Origin: Dehalococcoidales bacterium
GTDB lineage: Bacteria; Chloroflexota; Dehalococcoidia; Dehalococcoidales; UBA5627
DNA length: 10,076 bases
Assembly (NCBI GenBank): GCA_012719115.1
Contig: JAAYAZ010000232.1
Span: 1 to 10,076 of the forward strand
Reading direction: 5' to 3'
In this document: positions 1 through 5,535 of the stretch, in pieces
Layout: each line of letters starts with the position of its first letter
How positions within the stretch are numbered: position 1 is the stretch's first letter
The notes under the pieces: model-generated
What the model was told of the DNA's origin: nothing
Seen by the model: only the letters and a program-made list of their open reading frames with translations
Database searches by the model: none
Made by a program: the position numbers and the translations under genes

Positions 1-1046
1 AATCCGGGTCTGGGGTCACCATTACCATCCGCCAGATACCAATAGTGATTGAGAATGCTTTCGGGACTAACCTGTATATGTAAGGAAAACTGGAATGGTA
101 CATTTTGATACGGCCTGGTGCCGTCATATACCGGAACGGCAGAACTGAATGTTTCAAAATCAAGGAAATATAACGGATACTCCAAGGTTTCCAGAAAATT
201 CTTTATACCTTCTTTATCTATATGTATATTATTTTCGGTAAGGCAAGCCTTTTGTATTCTCTGCCTATCGTTAAGTTTAAATCCAATGGGAATGTCGGAA
301 ATATCAACAATACCGTTGTCATATAGTTCGCAGGATTTCTTGCCGCCGTAATAAAGTGTAAAAACATTATTATCCGGAAGGTCTGCATGGCAAATATCCT
401 TCAGTGCACAGTCATACGGGTCACTGCAGATTGCCCCGATATTCACTTTAGGACAATTCGCCGAGGTCATGACTTGAAGCAGTTCGGTAATCCTGTTTCT
501 GGTATCATCGTATATTCCCTCTACACGTTCCGAAATGTCTTCTGTAATAAATAGCTCCTGTGGATTAATTTCTCCGTGTTTAACATACTTGTTATTTATA
601 TAAACCAGGAAGCTATTTCTAATCTTAAACCCGCTTTCTTCCCAACAAACCTTCTGAAAAGCTACATCATGAATATGGATATCCTTCACTTCGGTAGAAC
701 TTTTGACCTCTATAATATGCCATTCGTTCTCATTTACCGGATATAATATGTCTGTGCGTGAGAAGAGCCTGCCGGATAAAACGCCCGCTTCGAATAGTGG
801 TTTCCTTAATGGAAGCAGTTCTTTTGTACAGTTAATGTTACCCATAAAATTGTCCTGTGGAACATCTACTCCGTCAGGATATAGCTTTTTTGCCAGCTCG
901 CCTACCTGAAGCCCTTGTTCGAATATGTACTGTGTGGCAGCATCCGCCTCCGGTATATCTGCGGGCCGATTAACAGCTATCCACAGCAGCTTTGGGCATT
1001 GAATACCATATAAATATTTGCTTTTAGTCAACAGTTTAGATGCCAT
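1..1046 (-). CDS. DUF2779 protein: Cas4/RecB-like PD-(D/E)XK nuclease joined to RNase H-like domain (partial, C-terminus off window)
   Basis: I translated the minus strand from ATG at 1046 to the window edge: 348 codons, no stop, so the 3' end lies outside. The N-terminus has a 'KSKYLYGIQCPKLLW' motif typical of DUF2779 proteins. Residues ~85-135 look like a RecB/Cas4-type nuclease core: D99 in RTDIL, E113 and K115 in IEVKSS, and Q131. Cys207, Cys213 and Cys219 (CX5CX5C) together with Cys17 could bind an Fe-S cluster as in Cas4/AddB-type nucleases; that is inference. From ~290 an RNase H-like DUF2779 domain starts (D296 and E298 in FLDFETF), followed by 'YLADGNGDPRPG', a family signature. A good ribosome-binding site (GAGG, centred about 8 bases before the ATG) overlaps the stop region of the upstream exonuclease gene, only 9 bp away, so the two are probably cotranscribed. 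Family function is not established; nuclease activity on DNA is the likely role. Confidence 0.9.
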   Translation of the reverse strand, partial: MASKLLTKSKYLYGIQCPKLLWIAVNRPADIPEADAATQYIFEQGLQVGELAKKLYPDGVDVPQDNFMGNINCTKELLPLRKPLFEAGVLSGRLFSRTDILYPVNENEWHIIEVKSSTEVKDIHIHDVAFQKVCWEESGFKIRNSFLVYINNKYVKHGEINPQELFITEDISERVEGIYDDTRNRITELLQVMTSANCPKVNIGAICSDPYDCALKDICHADLPDNNVFTLYYGGKKSCELYDNGIVDISDIPIGFKLNDRQRIQKACLTENNIHIDKEGIKNFLETLEYPLYFLDFETFSSAVPVYDGTRPYQNVPFQFSLHIQVSPESILNHYWYLADGNGDPRPG

Positions 1047-1055
1047 TATTCCTCT

Positions 1056-1553
1056 TCAATCAAGAAACGGGAAATCCTCCAATTTCTCTCTCAATGTTTT
1101 AAGGTTCACCACGTCTTCCTCATTGTATTTCAGTAAAGTATGCAACGCCTTTGCATCGCCGTATCTTATATACCTGTCCCATAAAAGCACCGCATCCCAC
1201 CCTGTAATTCCGGCAGACTTTCTTGCGATACATAGTTTTTGTTCTACCACCTTTAACCCACCTTTTAGATTGAATCTCCAGCAATCATACATCAGGTCAC
1301 GATGTGCGGTAATAGCTTCCAAGTTTATTCCTAACGAACTATGTATAAAAGGAAGGTCAAAACGACTGCCATTGTAGGTATAAAGGTTTTTTATCCCATT
1401 TACAGATTTAAGCAGGTTGTCCCCCGTTATATCATCTCCAACAATTTGTACCAAATCGCTGCTATAATCATTAACCAGATAAATGCCAATAACCGTTATA
1501 TACGACGATTGATAAGACAAACCGGTTGTTTCTATGTCCAGATAAGCGTCCAA
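1056..1553 (-). CDS. YprB-like RNase H-fold DEDDy exonuclease domain protein
   Basis: A 165-residue stand-alone exonuclease domain of the YprB/ribonuclease H-like group (DEDD superfamily). All four metal-binding acids can be placed: D6 and E8 in LDIETTGL (ExoI), D66 in YNGSRFDLPF (ExoII), and D147 in YNEEDVVNL (ExoIII). Y143 precedes D147 by four residues, the YX3D arrangement of the DEDDy subclass. The segment 'GWDAVLLWDRYIRYGD' before ExoIII is characteristic of YprB-type proteins. Translation starts at TTG (1553): AAGGA ends 6 bases upstream and no in-frame ATG is available before a stop. It precedes the DUF2779 gene by 9 bp in the same direction, giving a nuclease pair. The expected activity is 3'-5' exonuclease on DNA or RNA; the substrate cannot be told from sequence. 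Confidence 0.9.
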   Translation of the reverse strand: MDAYLDIETTGLSYQSSYITVIGIYLVNDYSSDLVQIVGDDITGDNLLKSVNGIKNLYTYNGSRFDLPFIHSSLGINLEAITAHRDLMYDCWRFNLKGGLKVVEQKLCIARKSAGITGWDAVLLWDRYIRYGDAKALHTLLKYNEEDVVNLKTLREKLEDFPFLD

Positions 1554-1562
1554 ATTATATCC

Positions 1563-1580
1563 TTACAATGTATTACAATG
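1563..1580. repeat. 8-bp direct repeat with 10-bp period upstream of the exonuclease gene
   Basis: TTACAATG occurs at 1563-1570 and again at 1573-1580, separated by TA, so the copies lie about one helical turn apart. They sit between a possible minus-strand -10 hexamer (TATAAT, 1588-1583, with no convincing -35) and the ribosome-binding site of the TTG-started exonuclease gene. This could be a regulator site or chance in AT-rich DNA. Confidence 0.4.
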
Positions 1581-1621
1581 ACATTATAAACGGATAAAGA
1601 AATAAATGGAATAAATTAGCG

Positions 1622-3034
1622 CTATTTATTGAGAGATTTTAGAGCCGCCAAGGCAGCACGATAACCGCACATACCATGAACACCGGCGCTTGGAGGTGTA
1701 GAACTGGAGCATAAAAATACGTTATCAAGTGGGGTTTTATATGATATGGATGGCAAAATAAGTTTCTTAAAGGACTGACTGCCACCGGAGATATCTCCCC
1801 CCACCAGATTTGGGTTATCCTTTTCTAAATCCACCGGACTCATAATATGCCTTGCTATGATGCTTTCTTTAAATCCCGGCGCAAATCGTTCAATCTGTGA
1901 TTCTATTCGCTCTGTCATGTCAATATTTGAATTGGACGGGACATGGCAATATCCCCAGACTACATGTTGATTCCCATCTGTACGGGTAGGATCGAAAAGA
2001 CTGGGTTGTGCAATGAATACAAATGGTTTTGCAGGTTCCTTTCCGCTATGAACTTCATTTTCAGCCATAACAATTTCTTCCATAGATCCACCGATGTGCA
2101 CTGTAATAGCATTACAGCATTCTCCGGCTGTCCATGGAACGGGATTATTAACCAGCCAATCAATTTTAAAGACACCCGGCCCGTATTTGTATTTTTTAAC
2201 CTTGCTGATGTAATTGTCCGGCAATTCAGACGCTGCCATTTTTAACAATTGCACAGGGGTGACATCAGCTAAAAGCACATCGTTATCAGGTAAATCCGCA
2301 AGGTTTGCGATTTCAGTTCCGGTGATTATCTTTCCGCCCAGTGTCTTAAAATACGCTATCAATGCATTGCTAATCTTTTGAGCGCCGCCTTCAGGTATTG
2401 GCCATCCGTTAGCATGAGCCGACGCAGCTAACATCAACCCTGATGCCGAACTTGCCGCCTTATTCATATTCATTATTGAGTGTGCGCCCATACCTGCAAA
2501 TAATGCCCTGGCTCTATTGCCTTTGAACTTCATTTCAGCCAGTCCCCTGGCGGAAAACAAGGCATTAAGCCCGAAATTCATCATTATAAACGGGTGACGC
2601 CACGGAATACTTGGAACTTGCATTATTTCTTCGATAAGTATCTGAAAGTTATTCGCCAGAGGTTCCATCAATTTTTGATAAGATTTGTTATCGATAACGT
2701 CAAGATTAGATGCGGTTTCTTCTATCGATTTATAGATTGCAACTGCCGTGCCGTCATCAAGAGGGTGAGCCACAACAACCGGTGAATGTATCCACTTCAG
2801 CCCATAATCAGATAACGGCAGACTCTTAAAAAAAGGGGAAGCCGCCACCATAGGGTGTACGGCTGAACCCACGTCGTTTATGATTCCTTTTTTAATTAGT
2901 TCTTCGGAACGGCATGCGCCACCGATAACTGCATTTTTTTCATATATACTAACCTCAAGCCCGGCTTTGGCCAAACAAATAGCTGCCGCCAGTCCGTTAG
3001 GTCCGGAACCTATAACTATTGCTGTTTGAGACAT
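1622..3034 (-). CDS. FAD-dependent oxidoreductase, phytoene desaturase / PYROXD2-like amine-oxidase superfamily
   Basis: A 470-residue flavoprotein. The N-terminal Rossmann fold shows the dinucleotide motif GSGPNG (residues 9-14), the acidic E32 that would contact the FAD ribose at the end of strand 2, and the following GG at 38-39 (VIGGAC). Near the C-terminus, 'SSSTPPSAGVHGMCGYRAA' matches the second FAD-contacting motif of CrtI-like, carotenoid isomerase and PYROXD2 proteins. Length is slightly below the usual 490-550 for CrtI-like enzymes, with both ends present. Substrate is unknown. There are no adjacent carotenoid genes (no crtB or crtE), so a carotenoid role should not be assumed. ATG at 3034 begins 5 bp after the stop of the STAS-domain gene and has only a weak ribosome-binding site, which suggests translational coupling. 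The product carries no signal peptide or obvious membrane span. Confidence 0.88.
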   Translation of the reverse strand: MSQTAIVIGSGPNGLAAAICLAKAGLEVSIYEKNAVIGGACRSEELIKKGIINDVGSAVHPMVAASPFFKSLPLSDYGLKWIHSPVVVAHPLDDGTAVAIYKSIEETASNLDVIDNKSYQKLMEPLANNFQILIEEIMQVPSIPWRHPFIMMNFGLNALFSARGLAEMKFKGNRARALFAGMGAHSIMNMNKAASSASGLMLAASAHANGWPIPEGGAQKISNALIAYFKTLGGKIITGTEIANLADLPDNDVLLADVTPVQLLKMAASELPDNYISKVKKYKYGPGVFKIDWLVNNPVPWTAGECCNAITVHIGGSMEEIVMAENEVHSGKEPAKPFVFIAQPSLFDPTRTDGNQHVVWGYCHVPSNSNIDMTERIESQIERFAPGFKESIIARHIMSPVDLEKDNPNLVGGDISGGSQSFKKLILPSISYKTPLDNVFLCSSSTPPSAGVHGMCGYRAALAALKSLNK

Positions 3035-3039
3035 ATCGA

Positions 3040-4143
3040 TTATCGATAACCGCCGCTGATTCTCTTTTCCTTTACCTTTTTAGACATAGGCAATAACTTG
3101 GTGAAATTCAGCGGAAGCGACCTTAATTGGGCGTTATACCAGATATTCCCGCATTTACCCCACTGGCAATAATTGGCTGGTTTATATTTAACCATTTGCC
3201 CGTTATCTTCGATTTCCAGATGTTTCGCCATTTGTGTCAATACATTCAACCAGATCTTCTCCTGGAAAGCCTGACCGGCGATAGCATATGCTATTTCAAA
3301 GAACGGGTCGGATGCCCTGACTAATCCCTGTATTTGAAGCCTTATCTTACCTTCTTCTTCCTTGGCACTGAATGTAATCCAACCGGCTTCCGGATGGCCT
3401 TGAGGAGTGACATAGGTAAAGCTGGTATCGTCCATATAGAGAACGTAAATCCCGGTACTTACAACGCCGCCCGGAGTGGCTGAATCGATAAACACCAGCG
3501 CACCGGGGGTCAAACCTTTACTGGTAGGGAAAAAGAAGTTTTCAGGAACCTGAAAAGCAACAAAATTCTTTTTTAATTTATTTATGATATCCTCAGGACT
3601 AAACTCGGGTTTATCTATCATCAACCGGAAGGTTTTCTGCCACATCTTGCCAAAGCCCTTAATTTGGGCTTGCAATCGTCTGTTATCCATATTCTTTACA
3701 AGAGCGCCTTCAGGTTTTTCGGTGACTTTAATTTTCTCTATAAAAGGTGCCCAGCCTTCATCAGATTGTTTACCTGCCGTAACTTCCAACTTATTCAGTT
3801 TATCAATTTCATCTTTAGTTAATAAGTCAGAGTTTTCCTTTCCGCCAACTGCAATGATGGCATTATCGAGACAAGTCATGTTAAATATCTCGCGGTAGCG
3901 ATCGCTTAATCCATAGGCAAACAATTTAATTTTCTTTTTCTTGGCAATAGAAGTTAATTTAACCAGATTACTTACACCAAGACTCGTCATATGATCAACA
4001 GGCCTGAAGTCAAGAACTACCTTGCTTAACCTCTTCTGCGCTGCCTCTTCTATTGATTTATTAAGAATCTCCTCGCTTTCAGCATTCAATATGCCATTCA
4101 TAACAATCACTCCGGTTGAATCAGTCAGATTAGATAACTCCAT
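3040..4143 (-). CDS. STAS-domain protein fused to a DUF1990-like C-terminal domain
   Basis: A 367-residue protein. Residues ~1-100 look like a STAS fold (the anti-sigma-factor-antagonist / SpoIIAA domain). A short strand-rich start is followed by KVVLDFRPVDHMTSLG, which aligns with the usual phosphorylation loop DS(S/T)G. Here the Asp is Thr53, the acceptor Ser is kept (S54) and the next residue is Leu, so regulation by phosphorylation is uncertain. A charged linker (~100-155) leads to a second region (~160-310). Its core, with GHPEAG at 249-254, then acidic strands and a final helix, resembles DUF1990, a SRPBCC-like fold of unknown role. A CX4C pair (C326, C331) lies near a basic C-terminal tail. 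The ATG at 4143 follows AGGGAG by 9 bases. It directly precedes the FAD oxidoreductase gene. The STAS assignment is firmer than the DUF1990 one. No partner kinase or sigma factor is visible here. Confidence 0.75.
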   Translation of the reverse strand: MELSNLTDSTGVIVMNGILNAESEEILNKSIEEAAQKRLSKVVLDFRPVDHMTSLGVSNLVKLTSIAKKKKIKLFAYGLSDRYREIFNMTCLDNAIIAVGGKENSDLLTKDEIDKLNKLEVTAGKQSDEGWAPFIEKIKVTEKPEGALVKNMDNRRLQAQIKGFGKMWQKTFRLMIDKPEFSPEDIINKLKKNFVAFQVPENFFFPTSKGLTPGALVFIDSATPGGVVSTGIYVLYMDDTSFTYVTPQGHPEAGWITFSAKEEEGKIRLQIQGLVRASDPFFEIAYAIAGQAFQEKIWLNVLTQMAKHLEIEDNGQMVKYKPANYCQWGKCGNIWYNAQLRSLPLNFTKLLPMSKKVKEKRISGGYR

Positions 4144-4293
4144 TTCCTCTGTCTCCCTTACTAAAATATTTTTCCCCGGGTAAGCATAAATAAACGACCT
4201 ATTAATATTACCAATGTTTTAGCCGTAATTGAATATAACTTTTATCACAATCTTAAAAATGCAAAAATATTTTAAGAATAGTAATATATTATG
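4144..4293. other. AT-rich spacer between DUF72 and STAS genes, no clear promoter
   Basis: 150 bp between two minus-strand genes. It contains an AT-only dyad (CTTAAAA 4252-4258 and TTTTAAG 4270-4276) just after the DUF72 stop, too AT-rich to be a convincing intrinsic terminator. I find no -35/-10 pair close to consensus for the STAS gene, though a promoter is likely somewhere here given the size of the gap. Confidence 0.4.
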
Positions 4294-5163
4294 TCAAGCA
4301 TTGTCATACGGTAGCCTATTTTGAACCGGTATTACTCTAAATGGTAACTGTAATTTATTAATCATCGATACTGCATTGCGCGGGGCATATCCCTGCCAGT
4401 GATTATTAAAGAAAGCAAACAATAGCTTTGTGCCAACGGCAGCAGCGCTTACTCTGTTCGTAAGCTCCTCTACTTCATTATCTGAATAAAGATACTTATA
4501 GCGTGTTTCATTATTTCCGGTCCACCAGTTCTCCCTGTTCCTGCCGTGAAAGCGAAAATAAGCCATATCGGATGTAACAGGAGTATCCGAAGCCACGGAC
4601 GATTCGAATTTTGGCTCGTCGATATTCACCCACGCTACATTATTGTTTTTAAGCATTTGAGATATATTGCTGTCATCGCTCCAGCTGCGATGGCGTAATT
4701 CTACTGCCAGACGGTATTCCGAAAATGTATTAATTATTGCATTAAGAATTTGCTTGCCGTATTCATCGTTTTTAAAAGCGGGAGGAAACTGAGCCAGCAA
4801 AGCGCCCAGCTTTCCGCTTTGCGAAAGGGGCTCGATGCTTCGTTTAAAAATATCGACATCATCGCGGGAAATGGTAGCTTCCCTACCGGTTGATTCGGTA
4901 AACATTTTCGGATGTGTAAACTTCTGCCACAGCTTGACAGTAAAAAGAAAACCATCCGGAACACGTTTTGCCCAGTTATAAACATAACCCGGATTGGGAG
5001 GCCTGTAAAAAGAGCTGTTGATTTCCACCGTATTGAAAAAACGGCTGTAGTATTCAAGCTCGTTTATCTTGCCGGAAGGATAGAAATAACCTTTCCACGT
5101 TCCTTCGCCGGACGGATACGACCATCCCGATGTCCCGATATATATGTTGCCCTGCTTGCTCAT
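4294..5163 (-). CDS. DUF72 / YecE-family TIM-barrel protein
   Basis: 289 residues, normal length for DUF72 (240-300). Family hallmarks in order: 'YIGTSGWSYPSGEGTWKGYF' near the N-terminus, 'FNTVEINSSFYRPP' (~43-56), 'GFLFTVKLWQKFTHPK', 'LLAQFPPAF', 'LAVELRHRSW', 'AYFRFHGRN', and the terminal 'FAFFNNHWQGYAPRNA'. The structural family is a TIM barrel; its biochemical activity is not established and YecE remains a name only. ATG at 5163 is preceded by AAGGGA with 8 bases of spacing. The gene diverges from the DUF6504-dnaE2 operon and shares its 105 bp intergenic region. That placement is suggestive of a DNA-damage role, but the LexA-like box lies upstream of the DUF72 promoter, so SOS control of this gene is uncertain. 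Confidence 0.93.
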   Translation of the reverse strand: MSKQGNIYIGTSGWSYPSGEGTWKGYFYPSGKINELEYYSRFFNTVEINSSFYRPPNPGYVYNWAKRVPDGFLFTVKLWQKFTHPKMFTESTGREATISRDDVDIFKRSIEPLSQSGKLGALLAQFPPAFKNDEYGKQILNAIINTFSEYRLAVELRHRSWSDDSNISQMLKNNNVAWVNIDEPKFESSVASDTPVTSDMAYFRFHGRNRENWWTGNNETRYKYLYSDNEVEELTNRVSAAAVGTKLLFAFFNNHWQGYAPRNAVSMINKLQLPFRVIPVQNRLPYDNA

Positions 5164-5182
5164 TTAAGCTTTCCCTTATCTA

Positions 5183-5213
5183 ATTATACGACACCTTTGC
5201 AAATTGTCGTCAA
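5183..5213 (-). promoter_or_regulatory. Probable minus-strand promoter of the DUF72 gene
   Basis: On the minus strand TTGACG (5213-5208) precedes a perfect TATAAT (5188-5183) with a 19 bp spacer, slightly long for a sigma-70-type promoter. The -10 lies about 20 bp before the start codon. The call is based on hexamer match and position only. Confidence 0.5.
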
Positions 5214-5219
5214 AAACGC

Positions 5220-5248
5220 TTGATTTAGAACTATTGTTCTATTATAAT
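5220..5248 (+). promoter_or_regulatory. Sigma-70-type promoter of the DUF6504-dnaE2 operon
   Basis: TTGATT (5220-5225) and perfect TATAAT (5243-5248) are separated by the ideal 17 bp. The -10 lies 20 bp before the GTG start and is followed by a strong ribosome-binding site, AAGGAGG at 5258-5264. The spacer contains the GAAC-N4-GTTC operator, so repressor binding would directly block RNA polymerase. Confidence 0.75.
5227..5240. promoter_or_regulatory. LexA (SOS) box, Gram-positive type
   Basis: AGAACTATTGTTCT has perfect GAAC (5228-5231) and GTTC (5236-5239) half-sites with a 4-bp spacer, extended by a flanking A/T pair. It matches the core of the Bacillus DinR/LexA consensus CGAACRNRYGTTYC, though the inner bases fit it only partly. 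It sits between the -35 and -10 of the promoter for a DnaE2-like polymerase, a typical SOS target. No lexA gene is in the window. Confidence 0.75.
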
Positions 5249-5268
5249 TATAATCTCAAGGAGGAAAT

Positions 5269-5526
5269 GTGGCAAAACTTATCGGTGAACCGGTAAAAGT
5301 ACATCAAAAACAGGTTGATGAAGACACCTCAATCACCGCTTTTATCTGGAGAAAACGGCTCTACCGGGTTAACGAGGTTATCAACTGGTGGCGTGAACCT
5401 GCCGACTGGTGGGCAGGAAATACCCTGCGCTTCTTTGTGCAGGTGGATGCCACTAATTCCTCTACCTGTACATATGAACTTTATAAAATGGGAAAGTCAT
5501 GGTTTTTGTCACGTGTTCTCGATTAG
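5269..5526 (+). CDS. DUF6504 family protein, mutasome-associated small protein
   Basis: 85 residues starting at GTG; AAGGAGG ends 4 bases upstream, which supports this start over the overlapping ATG at 5267 in another frame. The sequence shows the DUF6504 pattern: LIGEPVKV at the start, AFIWRKRLYRVNEV in the middle, two tryptophan pairs (NWW and DWW), then YELYKMGKSWFLSRVLD at the end. In Actinobacteria, DUF6504 genes commonly sit beside translesion polymerase genes (imuB / dinB and dnaE2). Here the gene lies 9 bp before a dnaE2-like gene and its stop codon overlaps the ribosome-binding site of that gene. A small accessory role in SOS translesion synthesis is inferred; no activity is known. 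It is the first gene after a promoter with a LexA-like operator. Confidence 0.85.
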   Translation: MAKLIGEPVKVHQKQVDEDTSITAFIWRKRLYRVNEVINWWREPADWWAGNTLRFFVQVDATNSSTCTYELYKMGKSWFLSRVLD

Positions 5527-5535
5527 GATACCTAA

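Noticed and set aside
118..1377. Plus-strand open frames of 68-119 codons over the left end
   Set aside because: They lie opposite the DUF2779 and exonuclease genes, have no recognisable motifs or good ribosome-binding sites, and are antisense shadows.
1..1553. CRISPR adaptation locus because of the Cas4-like nuclease
   Set aside because: There is no repeat array, cas1 or cas2 in the window, and the N-terminal and C-terminal motifs fit DUF2779 rather than Cas4 proper.
1622..3034. Carotenoid biosynthesis enzyme (crtI)
   Set aside because: The FAD motifs fit the wider superfamily, but no crtB, crtE or other pathway gene is nearby, so a specific carotenoid role is unsupported.
3034..3048. TATCGATTATCGATA near-palindrome at the junction of the STAS and oxidoreductase genes
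   Set aside because: It falls across a stop and a start codon with a 5-bp gap, and two ATCGAT copies can arise by chance; there is no support for an operator.
4252..4276. Possible terminator after the DUF72 gene
   Set aside because: The 7-bp stem is entirely A/T apart from one closing C-G pair and would be unstable; a T-tract is present only because the region is AT-rich.
5267..5269. ATG at 5267 as a start
   Set aside because: It is in a different frame from the DUF6504 product; the GTG at 5269 is the one that gives the conserved protein.
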